IMG/VR virus record: IMGVR_UViG_3300046660_000261
Span: 1-29,990 of that record
Direction: 5' to 3' (one strand)
Source of the DNA: a virus
Length of the DNA: 29,990 bases
Shown: positions 1-7,232 of the stretch, piece after piece
Layout: the number at the start of each line of letters is the position of its first letter
Numbering within the stretch: position 1 is the stretch's first letter
Program-made: the position numbers and the translations under genes
Notes under the pieces: model-generated
Seen by the model: only the letters and a program-made list of their open reading frames with translations
Database searches by the model: none
What the model was told of the DNA's origin: nothing

Positions 1-117
1 ATAAAGCGCGTGGTCGTCCGTGAGAGAGACATAAATAGGTCCGACAAGTGGCGAGAAGAATGGGAGAGCTCCCAAGCCATGTTCAACGAAGCCGGAGTGA
101 AAGTCACTATAGCATGA
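1..117 (+). CDS. 3' end of an upstream gene (partial), product unknown
   Basis: An open frame enters from the left edge and ends at the TGA at 115-117, giving the last 38 residues of a protein (ending GVKVTIA). The stop overlaps the ATG of the next gene as ATGA, the tight coupling seen at many junctions in this window, which supports a real gene end. The visible part is charged (KWREEWESS) and has no motif I recognise. The codons ATA AAT AGG in it also form a late-promoter-like element. Confidence 0.6.
   Translation: MKRVVVRERDINRSDKWREEWESSQAMFNEAGVKVTIA
30..37 (+). promoter_or_regulatory. putative T4-type late promoter (CATAAATA)
   Basis: CATAAATA differs from the T4 late consensus TATAAATA only in the first base. 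It lies inside the end of the upstream gene and uses ATA, AAT and AGG codons that are uncommon here; the same codon trio carries the element at 22916. It would start RNA near 43 and serve the sugar cassette starting at 114. Confidence 0.5.
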
Positions 118-1220
118 AGAAAATCCTCATCAACGGACTGAACAAAAATCAATGCGTCCGCGATTTCTGGCGCAAGCAGGAGCTGAAGGTGGTCCCGAGC
201 CACTACGCCCTGGCGCACGCGCTCGAGGACATGGGCTTCGAGGTAGACCAGCGACCCGTCGTGATCGGGGAAGACCTGTCACAGTACGACGAGGTCATCA
301 CCTACATCCACTCTCCCAAGGCGTTCTGTCAGTTCCTCTGGTCAGGACTCTGGGCAGTCTACGCCCGCCAGGACGCGATCTTCGCGTTCGACGACTGGCA
401 GACCGACCAGATCATGTACAGCATCAAGTCTTACCACGACTACTTCGTCGCGGGAGACCTGGACAAGGCGTTCAAGGATTACTACTTCGACCTCTGGCAG
501 GGCAAGGAGTCAAAGGAAGAGGTCGCGAAGTACGCTGCCCAGTACAAGGAAGCGTGCGAGCTCATCCTCGAGCGTAAGAACCGGCTCCTGATCTCGGCCT
601 TCGCGGGCGGAGACCTCTCACTGCTCAAGCTGAACTGGAAGGGTGAGGTGTTCACCTTCAACCCGAACCCGTATCACTTCAACCGCACGCCTGAGAACAA
701 CTACGGCGTCGAGAAGGTCGCGACTTTTGACGACTTTTTCGGAGTTGACGAGGAAGACGCCGGCAAGAAGCGGGAGTGGAACTTCGCCTCGCTCGTGCAG
801 AAGAAGACCCGCAAGTGGGTCGAGTCCCAGGGAGTCAAGTCCTGGCCGATCACTTACTACGGCTCGAAGCGCAATGAAGAAAAGTGCGAGCGCCTCACCG
901 AGGACCAGATGTGCAAGAAGTTCAACGCCCAGTGGGGCGTACTGATGCCCGGCTACTTCCACTCCGGCTCCGGATGGTGGAGGGCGCGACCGCTCCAGGT
1001 GGCCGACGCCGGCTCGATCCTCGTAGGCGACAAGCGAGAGCTGATGGTCTACTACAAGGACGCCGCACTCATTCAGAGCGCGTCCACGATCGAGAGCCTC
1101 ACTGACTCGCAGTTGACCAAGCTGGCGCAGTGGCAGCGAGAGGCGATCTATTCGGTACACCCGCTCGACAAGGCAGTGACTCGCTCTGAACTCACGGCGG
1201 CGCTCGATGCACCCCGATAA
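114..1220 (+). CDS. glycosyltransferase-like protein of the sugar cassette
   Basis: A 368-residue protein. I place the start at the ATG at 114 (MKKILINGL), because it overlaps the upstream stop as ATGA; an in-frame GTG at 48 would add an implausible arginine-rich tail inside the upstream gene. The N-terminus reads like a Rossmann-type beta strand, and the C-terminal third (WWRARPLQVADAGSILVGD, about residues 290-310) resembles the sugar-nucleotide-binding end of GT-B glycosyltransferases. No clear DxD motif is visible. It overlaps the UDP-galactopyranose mutase gene by 14 nt, so a role in transferring the sugar that enzyme makes is a reasonable inference. Acceptor unknown. Confidence 0.6.
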   Translation: MKKILINGLNKNQCVRDFWRKQELKVVPSHYALAHALEDMGFEVDQRPVVIGEDLSQYDEVITYIHSPKAFCQFLWSGLWAVYARQDAIFAFDDWQTDQIMYSIKSYHDYFVAGDLDKAFKDYYFDLWQGKESKEEVAKYAAQYKEACELILERKNRLLISAFAGGDLSLLKLNWKGEVFTFNPNPYHFNRTPENNYGVEKVATFDDFFGVDEEDAGKKREWNFASLVQKKTRKWVESQGVKSWPITYYGSKRNEEKCERLTEDQMCKKFNAQWGVLMPGYFHSGSGWWRARPLQVADAGSILVGDKRELMVYYKDAALIQSASTIESLTDSQLTKLAQWQREAIYSVHPLDKAVTRSELTAALDAPR

Positions 1221-2286
1221 GAACAGACGCATACTCGTAGTCGGTGCCGGCTTCTCGGGCGCCACCATCGCCCGTGAGCTGGCCGAGCTCGGCTGGGACG
1301 TGCACGTCATCGACAAGAGGTCGCACGTCGCGGGCAACGCCTACGACTACGAACACAGCGTAGGGCCGCGCGTACACAAGTACGGACCTCACCTGTTCCA
1401 TACGAACAACCGGGCGGTGTGGGAGTACCTCGCGAAGTTCACCCACTGGATCCCGTACAAGCACAAGGTGAAGGCTTACTGGCGCGGCCAGTTCCTGACC
1501 CTCCCGGTCAACCGGGCCACTAAGGAAGCAGTCGGCGAAGAGAACGTCCTCGACGTCTTCTTTCGCCCGTACACCAAGAAGATGTGGGGAGTCAGCCTCG
1601 ATGAGCTCGACCCGTCCATCGCCTCCCGCGTGCCGATCCGTGACGACGACAACGAGTTCTACTTCCCGAACGACGAGTTCCAGGGCCTCCCGTCTATAGG
1701 ATACACTCGCTTGGTACAAGAGATGCTGGACCATCCCAGCATTTATGTCAGGATCAACACGGCGTTTGACAAGAGTATGGAAGCGGAATACTTTCACGTT
1801 TTCAACTCGATGCCGATCGATGAGTACTACGACTTCGAGCACGGCGAGCTCCCGTACCGGTCCATCAAGTTCAAAATCTTGGCGACGCTCGCGATGCACA
1901 AGTCAGGCTACTTTCCCGGCCTGCTCAACTGGCCAGAAGACGTCGCGACAGTCAACTACACCGACGACGGCCCGTACACCCGCATCACCTGCTGGGACAA
2001 GCTCCCGAACTCTCCTAAGGCTGAAGCCGAGAACTACAGTCTGTTCACCGCCGAAATACCTTGCGACTACCGCGACAACGACATGGAGCGGTACTACCCG
2101 GTGAAGGACCGAGACGGCAAGAACCGTGAGGTCTACGAGAAGTACAGAGCCATTCCAAACGAGAAGGTGACGTTCATCGGCCGGACCGGTCTCTACGCCT
2201 ACCTCGACATGCACCAGGCAGTGAACATCGCCCTCCAGACAGCCAAGAAGTTTGACATTGCGAACAGCCGCTATCTTCACGACTAG
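1207..2286 (+). CDS. glf: UDP-galactopyranose mutase
   Basis: A 359-residue FAD flavoenzyme interconverting UDP-galactopyranose and UDP-galactofuranose in the cytoplasm. The N-terminal dinucleotide-binding motif GAGFSGATIARELAELG (residues about 11-27) leads into a conserved GNAYDYE stretch; GPHLFHTN follows near residue 60, and the family motif WGVSLDELDPSIASRVPIR near 131-149. Length is usual for bacterial Glf. The ATG at 1207 overlaps the preceding gene by 14 nt. A phage carrying its own mutase between two glycosyltransferase-like genes implies that it builds a galactofuranose-type (or related furanose) decoration, on virion protein, DNA or host envelope. The enzyme family is clear; the target is not. 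Confidence 0.92.
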   Translation: MHPDKNRRILVVGAGFSGATIARELAELGWDVHVIDKRSHVAGNAYDYEHSVGPRVHKYGPHLFHTNNRAVWEYLAKFTHWIPYKHKVKAYWRGQFLTLPVNRATKEAVGEENVLDVFFRPYTKKMWGVSLDELDPSIASRVPIRDDDNEFYFPNDEFQGLPSIGYTRLVQEMLDHPSIYVRINTAFDKSMEAEYFHVFNSMPIDEYYDFEHGELPYRSIKFKILATLAMHKSGYFPGLLNWPEDVATVNYTDDGPYTRITCWDKLPNSPKAEAENYSLFTAEIPCDYRDNDMERYYPVKDRDGKNREVYEKYRAIPNEKVTFIGRTGLYAYLDMHQAVNIALQTAKKFDIANSRYLHD

Positions 2287-3337
2287 AGCCTTCAGCTCTG
2301 ACTTCACCTCCCTGTACGAGTCAATGCACTTCCTGAGGGAGTACGACCGCGTCGTGCTCTTCCACGCGTACAAGACAGACAAGATCAAGGACTTCGTGGA
2401 GAAGACCGCGAGGATCACCGTTCACGAGTCGGTCTCTGTCCAGGAGTGGTTCGACAAGTGCACCACCAACCAGTTCAAGACCTGGAGAGACTTCTATGAA
2501 GCGTTCGACCCTGCGGTCTATTTCGGAGACTTTGACGACGTCTACCTGTTTGGCGCACCCCTCTCTGACGGAGGAGCACTCAAGCGTAAGAAGAACGGCC
2601 TCGAGAAGAACCTCGACACTAACAAATTCATCACCTTCGTCAGCGTCGCCAAGCACTACTTCGTGGCCTACGCTGCAGTTAAGGTCGCAAACCTATCTGG
2701 AGCCAGGTTCCTCGAGATGTGCTACGATCCTGGAGAAAATTCTGTGGCACAGCTGGGAGACGACATACGGCCCGTCGACACCCACGTTTATCACGGCTAC
2801 GGCATAGAGCGCCTGGGCATCGAGAAGCATCCGTTCTTCGTGGACGGCATGGTACTGCCCGAGAGTTCACCGTTCGATGAAGAAACGGTTGACTACGACG
2901 TCGTCTTCGGTTATTCTTACATGACCAAGGACCGAAAGGCCTCGCACGAGTACGCCCAGAGAGTGATCTCGGCCGTGTCTCCCGAGTTCCGGTCGAGGTT
3001 CCTCATCAAGGACAAGATCAACGACGTCGACACGTCCGTCCCACGCGGCGAGTACGTGAAGCTGCTTTCGAGGTCTCGCTTCACGTTCGTGGCGCCGGCG
3101 TACGAGCCTGGCATATTCTCACCCTTCCGTTACCAGGAAGCACTGAAGGTCGGCTGCCTCCCGCTCGTCTTCGAGACGTGCCCGTGGAGGGAGTTTGTCG
3201 ACAGCTTCGACATCGACGAGGGGACCTTCCGCTCGCTCGTGGTGAACCCGTCGGACGTCACTCCGACGATGCAGATGCGCGAAGAGACGCGCCTCGACCT
3301 GGTGCGTTACCTGTCGTCAAAGGTCCTCAACTTCTGA
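2258..3337 (+). CDS. glycosyltransferase-like protein, second in the sugar cassette
   Basis: A protein of about 359 residues. The C-terminal region YVKLLSRSRFTFVAPAYEP followed by SPFRYQEALKVGCLPLVFE is the typical donor-binding end of GT-B or exostosin-like glycosyltransferases (small residue, E, A, GC-P pattern). I prefer the TTG at 2258 (MRTAAIFTTRAF), which has an AAGAAG ribosome site 8 nt upstream, over the in-frame TTG at 2252; there is no good ATG before 2324. It overlaps the end of glf by 29 nt. No terminator follows; 68 nt separate it from the methyltransferase. It probably uses the UDP-furanose made by Glf, but specificity cannot be read from sequence. Confidence 0.65.
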   Translation: MRTAAIFTTRAFSSDFTSLYESMHFLREYDRVVLFHAYKTDKIKDFVEKTARITVHESVSVQEWFDKCTTNQFKTWRDFYEAFDPAVYFGDFDDVYLFGAPLSDGGALKRKKNGLEKNLDTNKFITFVSVAKHYFVAYAAVKVANLSGARFLEMCYDPGENSVAQLGDDIRPVDTHVYHGYGIERLGIEKHPFFVDGMVLPESSPFDEETVDYDVVFGYSYMTKDRKASHEYAQRVISAVSPEFRSRFLIKDKINDVDTSVPRGEYVKLLSRSRFTFVAPAYEPGIFSPFRYQEALKVGCLPLVFETCPWREFVDSFDIDEGTFRSLVVNPSDVTPTMQMREETRLDLVRYLSSKVLNF

Positions 3338-3366
3338 TAAATTTCCGTTCTGCGTCGTCTCCGACC

Positions 3367-3374
3367 TATAAATA
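3367..3374 (+). promoter_or_regulatory. T4-type late promoter (TATAAATA)
   Basis: A perfect TATAAATA lies in the 68-nt gap before the methyltransferase gene. RNA would start near 3380. Five-base inverted arms, GACCT (3363-3367) and AGGTC (3375-3379), flank it. A six-codon ORF (MQLEID, 3385-3405) lies between promoter and gene, and its TGA directly abuts the methyltransferase ATG; it may be chance or a coupling leader. Confidence 0.8.
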
Positions 3375-3405
3375 AGGTCATACGATGCAACTGGAAATTG
3401 ACTGA

Positions 3406-4593
3406 ATGAGTGACTTTACCTGGGGGAGCATAGTTCCCCTCATCGGCGGCGAGACCATCGCCATGGAGAGAACTTTCGGCACTCGACCTGAGTACATCCT
3501 CTCTTACTCGCCCTTCGTGGCGAACGACCTCCACCTACTGAACTACTACGACAACGAGGTGCCCTACCACCTGATCGACAAGGAAGAGGGCTTCACGCCG
3601 AAGCGCGTTGACGTCGTCAACGCCGTCTGCCCCTGCGCCGGCCTCTCGTCTCTCTCGCCGACTTCCTCGGCAGACTCCAAGACGAACGACTGGATGTTCG
3701 ACTCCGCGAAGTACGTCTTCGAGAACGTCAAGCCCAAGGTCCTCTGGGGTGAGAACGCCCCGCAGTTCGCGACCAACAAGGGCACGAAGATCCGTGAGAA
3801 GCTCCGTGACCTCGCCTTCGAGAACGACTACTCCATGAGCGTCATCAAGACGAAGTCGCTCGTGCACGGCCTGCCGCAGATCAGGGTGCGGTCGTTCTAC
3901 TTCTTCTGGCAGGGCATGGACGCGCCGCTGTTCGACTACTACAGCCGCCCACACGTGCGCTTCGAGGACCTCCTGCGCGGAGTCACCTCCAACACCCAGC
4001 GCGAGCCGATCGGTCAGGGCAAGCCCTCCGACAACAAGTACCTCAAGTTCATCCTCGAGAGTGTGCGCAAGCAGACCTTCCAGGAGTTCTACGACTCGCT
4101 CGAGAAGTCTGTGGGCGTCATCGACGTGATTGAACGTGAGTCTGACTGGACCACCTGTGCTGAGTGGATGGAGGCCAACGGCTACGACCGCGAGGCCAAG
4201 TCTTCTCGCCGGCGCCAGGCCAAGCTCGACGACCACAAGGGGTACATGAAGAAAGACCTCGTGATCGCCAAGGACTACATCGGCGCCTTCGTGGGCCACA
4301 TGCCGTCCTCGATCAAGCACCCCGACTACGACCGGTACATCGACTACCGCGAGGCGATGACCATCATGGGACTGCCGCAAGACTTCATCCTCGGCGACCC
4401 GAAGAAGTCGACCAACCACATCTGTCAGAACGTGCCGGTGCAGACCGCTACCGACATGGCCACCGAGGTCCGTGAAGCACTGCTCGGTAACAGGAAGTCC
4501 TCGGGCCACCGCTACGTAGTCCAGGACAACATCCACCAGAAGGTGGAAGAGACTCTCTACCCGACCAGGACTCTGGTTGACTTCGCGGTCTGA
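3406..4593 (+). CDS. DNA (cytosine-5-)methyltransferase
   Basis: A 395-residue enzyme expected to transfer methyl from S-adenosylmethionine to C5 of cytosine in DNA. Motif I is present in reduced form as PLIGG (11-15). The catalytic Pro-Cys motif IV is CPCAGLS (75-81), motif VI is WGENAP (114-119), motif VIII is QIRVR (158-162), and motifs IX/X appear near 304-348 (YREAMTIMGLPQDF, QNVPVQTATDMA). All key residues, including the nucleophilic Cys, are there, so it should be active. The target site is unknown. A perfect late promoter precedes it, which fits methylation of newly made phage DNA before packaging, for example against host restriction. It follows the sugar cassette, so a combined modification is possible but unproven. 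Confidence 0.9.
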   Translation: MSDFTWGSIVPLIGGETIAMERTFGTRPEYILSYSPFVANDLHLLNYYDNEVPYHLIDKEEGFTPKRVDVVNAVCPCAGLSSLSPTSSADSKTNDWMFDSAKYVFENVKPKVLWGENAPQFATNKGTKIREKLRDLAFENDYSMSVIKTKSLVHGLPQIRVRSFYFFWQGMDAPLFDYYSRPHVRFEDLLRGVTSNTQREPIGQGKPSDNKYLKFILESVRKQTFQEFYDSLEKSVGVIDVIERESDWTTCAEWMEANGYDREAKSSRRRQAKLDDHKGYMKKDLVIAKDYIGAFVGHMPSSIKHPDYDRYIDYREAMTIMGLPQDFILGDPKKSTNHICQNVPVQTATDMATEVREALLGNRKSSGHRYVVQDNIHQKVEETLYPTRTLVDFAV

Positions 4594-4603
4594 CCGGTAT
4601 ACT
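4577..4603 (+). promoter_or_regulatory. putative early promoter
   Basis: TTGACT (4577-4582), inside the end of the methyltransferase gene, is followed by TATACT (4598-4603). The spacing is 15 nt, or 17 nt if TACTAT at 4600 is taken as the -10. It would serve the operon starting at 4626. Confidence 0.5.
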
Positions 4604-4625
4604 ATCTCAACACTATGGAGACTAT

Positions 4626-4874
4626 ATGAAGTTTAGCGGAAGTGACGCTGACTACTACAAGATACCTGAGGGAGCGCGAGAGCTCCAAGACCTCATCGAG
4701 CTTCGCGGGATGAACTTCGCCCGAGGCAACATCTTCAAGAGCTGTTTCCGACTCGGACTCAAGGAAGGCACGTCAGACGTGTACGACCTGGAGAAGATCA
4801 TCTTCTTCGCCAAGCGAGAGCTCGAACGCATCAAGAGGGAGAGAGAAGAGTGTACACCTCCGTCCGAGTCCTGA
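4626..4874 (+). CDS. DUF3310-like phage protein
   Basis: An 82-residue acidic/basic protein. The pattern is that of DUF3310 proteins common in phages: an N-terminal DYYKIP, a central NIFKSCFRLGLKEG, and DLEKIIFFAKRELERI at the C-terminus. The family has no settled function; it often sits with nucleotide-metabolism and replication genes, as here, upstream of gp45. The ATG at 4626 has a GGAG a few bases upstream and follows a candidate early promoter. Confidence 0.7.
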   Translation: MKFSGSDADYYKIPEGARELQDLIELRGMNFARGNIFKSCFRLGLKEGTSDVYDLEKIIFFAKRELERIKREREECTPPSES

Positions 4875-5095
4875 ACCACCGCGACTTCCAGCTCCTGTGG
4901 CTGTTCGGCGAGGTCGCAAAGATCATGAGCACGTTCGGCTACGTGCTGACGGGGACCTGCGACTCTCCTGTGCAGTACGAGTTCCTGTTCGACTCAGAGC
5001 CCACCGTTGAACCCAGCACGGAGGAGCTCACCAAGATCTTCCGTCAGCTGACTGACTTTGAAACAGAGATCGAGAGATACGACCTTGCAGTTTGA
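4850..5095 (+). CDS. small phage protein, unknown
   Basis: An 81-residue protein starting at a GTG that overlaps the previous gene by 25 nt, with AGAGAGA just upstream as a ribosome site. It is aromatic-rich at the N-terminus (FQLLWLFGEV) and acidic at the C-terminus (EELTKIFRQLTDFETEIERYD). No recognised domain. It belongs to the tightly overlapped operon running from 4626 into the replication genes. Confidence 0.55.
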   Translation: MYTSVRVLNHRDFQLLWLFGEVAKIMSTFGYVLTGTCDSPVQYEFLFDSEPTVEPSTEELTKIFRQLTDFETEIERYDLAV

Positions 5096-6068
5096 AATAT
5101 CCATTGAGAAGCTCCGCGAGTGCAAGCTGTTCGTTGCCAGCCCCCAGTACGGCGGCATGTGCACGGGCAACTTCACGAGGTCCATGATGGACCTGACGGC
5201 GCTCTGCTCCAAGTACGGCATGCAGATGAGGACCTACTTCCTCTTCAACGAGAGCCTCATCACCCGCGCCCGCAACTACTGCGTGGACGAGTTCCTCCGC
5301 TCTGACGCCACCCACCTGATGTTCATCGACGCCGACATCACGTTCAACGCGAACGACGTCATCGCGCTGGTCGCGACGCAGCTGATGGACCCCGAGAACA
5401 AGAACGTCGTGGCGGCGGCGTACCCCAAGAAGTGCATTACCTGGGAGAAGATCAAGGCCGCGGTCGACAAGGGCTTCGCGGACAACGACCCGAACGTCCT
5501 CGAGGACTTCGTGGGCGACTTCGTCTTCAACCCCGCGAGCGGCACCTCCATCCCGCTGAACGAGCCCGCTGAGGTCTCTGAGGCCGGCACCGGCTTCATG
5601 CTCATCTCGCGCGAGACGTTCGAGAAGTACGCGAAGGCCTACCCCGAGTACATGTACGTGCCCGACCACGCCCGCTCGGAGAACTTCGACGGCAGCCGTC
5701 AGATCATGACGTACTTTGACTGCTTCATCGACAAGAACCGCAAGGAGAGCGAGTTCGAGGCGATTATGGACGAGATACTCGAGACCGACGCCGAGGACGG
5801 CAAGGACTCCGTGCTGACGATAGCGAGCCTCCAGGCCAAGGTCAAGGACATCCGCGAGCGTGAGAAACACAGCTCGAAGCGGTACCTGAGCGAGGACTAC
5901 ATGTTCTGTCAGAACGTGCGCCGCGCCGGCATGAAGGTCTGGATGTGCCCCTGGATCGAACTCAAGCACAGCGGATTCTACACCTTCGGCGGCAAGCTGG
6001 CGGCCCTCGCGGCCATCGGCGCCTCCGCTACGGTCGACAAGGACGCCATCAAGAAGGTCAAGAAATGA
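5085..6068 (+). CDS. GT-A (family 2-like) glycosyltransferase
   Basis: About 327 residues. FVASPQYGGMCTGNF at the N-terminus, then ESLITRARNYCVDEFL and the metal/nucleotide-sugar motif MFIDADITF (a DxD), followed much later by SEDYMFCQNVRRAG, match the GT-A glycosyltransferases found in many T4-like phages. Its position upstream of replication genes, apart from the Glf cassette, suggests a separate acceptor. The start is uncertain: I prefer the TTG at 5085 (MQFEISIEKL), overlapping the previous gene by 11 nt; a TTG at 5058 would add nine residues. Likely cytoplasmic; the sugar and acceptor are unknown. Confidence 0.75.
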   Translation: MQFEISIEKLRECKLFVASPQYGGMCTGNFTRSMMDLTALCSKYGMQMRTYFLFNESLITRARNYCVDEFLRSDATHLMFIDADITFNANDVIALVATQLMDPENKNVVAAAYPKKCITWEKIKAAVDKGFADNDPNVLEDFVGDFVFNPASGTSIPLNEPAEVSEAGTGFMLISRETFEKYAKAYPEYMYVPDHARSENFDGSRQIMTYFDCFIDKNRKESEFEAIMDEILETDAEDGKDSVLTIASLQAKVKDIREREKHSSKRYLSEDYMFCQNVRRAGMKVWMCPWIELKHSGFYTFGGKLAALAAIGASATVDKDAIKKVKK

Positions 6069-6253
6069 TCCTCACCGTAGTGAACGAAGAAGACGAGACC
6101 GACACCATCGACATCGAGATAGAGACCTCGGTCATCCGAGACCTCGTCGCGGGGCGCAACATCGAGACTCACGAACAGCTCATGGAAGTGCTCCGCGAGT
6201 ACCTCCTAGAGTTACTGGAGCAAGAAGGACTATTTGACAATGGACAACACTGA
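6065..6253 (+). CDS. small acidic protein, unknown
   Basis: A 62-residue acidic protein. Its ATG overlaps the glycosyltransferase stop as ATGA. The first half is rich in Asp/Glu/Thr (NEEDETDTIDIEIET); the second half is probably helical (LMEVLREYLLELLEQEGLF). No known family. Translational coupling to the genes on both sides supports it being real. Confidence 0.6.
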   Translation: MILTVVNEEDETDTIDIEIETSVIRDLVAGRNIETHEQLMEVLREYLLELLEQEGLFDNGQH

Positions 6254-6404
6254 GTATAAATTCTCTCTGATAGACCACGCCCGCAAGATACTGCTCGACG
6301 CCGGCATAAATCACCACGGAAACTACGAAAAGAAAGTCTTGGCCCTCGCCGAGACCATCCACGCATGGGTAAAAAAGGACCTGGATAAGAATGAAACTGA
6401 GTGA
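6240..6404 (+). CDS. small protein upstream of the clamp gene, unknown
   Basis: A 54-residue protein (MDNTEYKFSLIDHARKILL to DKNETE) with ATG at 6240 and TGA at 6402-6404. It overlaps its neighbours by 14 nt on each side, consistent with operon coupling into gp45. It is predicted helical and lysine-rich at the end. The first codons contain TTGACA (6234-6239) and TATAAA (6255-6260), but with only 15 nt between them, so I do not claim a promoter. Confidence 0.55.
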   Translation: MDNTEYKFSLIDHARKILLDAGINHHGNYEKKVLALAETIHAWVKKDLDKNETE

Positions 6405-7035
6405 ACAGACCGTCAACATCCTGAAGAACTTCTCCACGATCAACAAGGCGATCGAGGTGAAGGCCGGCAACGTGATCGCGACGATCTCCCCCGCGAAGAC
6501 GATCTTCGCCAAGACGACCGTCACGGAGAACTTCGAGACCGGGTTCGCAATCTACGAGCTGCCGAAGTTCCTCGGCGCCCTGAGCCTCTTCTCGTCTCCC
6601 GAGTTGACTTTCAGTGAGAAATACGTTACCATATCTGAGAACTCGACGAAGATCCGGTACACTTTCTGTGACCCCTCCACCATCGTCGTGGCCCCCACGA
6701 AAGACATCAAGCTGCCCGACGAGCTCGTCTCGTTCGCGGTGTCCGGCGCCACCATCCAGAGCCTGCTGAAGTCCCTGGGCGTCCTCGGCCTGCCCGAGAT
6801 CGCGGTCTACGGTGACGGCCAGTCGGTCTACATCGCGGCTGCCAACAGCAAGAACCCCTCGGCCGACGAGTTCTCGGTCAAGCTCGCTGACGCTGACGCC
6901 GAGTTCAAGGTGTACTTCAACAAGGAAAACTTCAAGCTCCTCGAGCGGGACTACACCGTCACGATGTCGAAGTCGGGACTCGCTGAGTTCGTCTCGGGCG
7001 ACCTGAAGTACTTCATCATCGGCGAGGCCAAGTGA
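6391..7035 (+). CDS. 45: gp45-like sliding clamp (DNA polymerase processivity factor)
   Basis: A 214-residue protein. In T4 gp45 forms a trimeric ring that tethers DNA polymerase to DNA and activates late transcription. The N-terminus MKLSEQTVNILKNFSTINK closely parallels T4 gp45 (MKLSKDTTALLKNFATINS), and FAIYELPKFLGALSLF matches the conserved strand region; length agrees with the family (T4: 228). The 45-44-62-regA order downstream confirms the call. The late promoters in this window would depend on this clamp if regulation follows T4. Codons near 6601-6635 are unusually AT-rich for this gene (see findings). Confidence 0.95.
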   Translation: MKLSEQTVNILKNFSTINKAIEVKAGNVIATISPAKTIFAKTTVTENFETGFAIYELPKFLGALSLFSSPELTFSEKYVTISENSTKIRYTFCDPSTIVVAPTKDIKLPDELVSFAVSGATIQSLLKSLGVLGLPEIAVYGDGQSVYIAAANSKNPSADEFSVKLADADAEFKVYFNKENFKLLERDYTVTMSKSGLAEFVSGDLKYFIIGEAK

Positions 7036-7232
7036 ACAGAGACGAGCTGAACTTCACGTTGGAGTTCATTGACGCCATGGCGGCCCGCGGTTCTATCCGC
7101 GGGTCAGAACTTTTGCAGGTGGGCACGCTGCGCTCGCGGGTGCTCGAAGAGATCATGAGGCTTAACGATGGAACTGAGCGAAACGTTGAAGAACGCGCTG
7201 TGGGTGGAGAAGTACCGACCACAGAAGATTGA
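7032..7232 (+). CDS. small protein between gp45 and gp44, unknown
   Basis: A 66-residue protein from a GTG that overlaps the gp45 stop (GTGA). It reads MNRDELNFTLEFIDAMAAR and ends VPTTED, overlapping the first 65 nt of gp44 in another frame. No recognised domain; probably helical and acidic. The long overlap makes it less certain, but GTGA coupling is a recurring start style here. Confidence 0.45.
   Translation: MNRDELNFTLEFIDAMAARGSIRGSELLQVGTLRSRVLEEIMRLNDGTERNVEERAVGGEVPTTED

Noticed and set aside
48-113. GTG start extending the first glycosyltransferase-like gene
   Set aside because: It overlaps the upstream gene's last 70 bases in another frame, and the ATG at 114 has the usual ATGA junction.
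2252-2278. TTGACA with TATCTT at the end of glf
   Set aside because: 15-nt spacing, and the RNA would begin after the preferred start of the downstream glycosyltransferase.
3535-4536. Long minus-strand open frame antisense to the methyltransferase (and similar ones at 5028, 13329 and 16008)
   Set aside because: Val/Leu/Arg/Glu-rich shadow frames produced by the GC-rich third codon position of the real genes, with no family motif.
6234-6260. TTGACA and TATAAA near the start of the 54-residue gene at 6240
   Set aside because: Spacing of 15 nt and full overlap with coding sequence make it weak; TATAAATT also differs from the late consensus.
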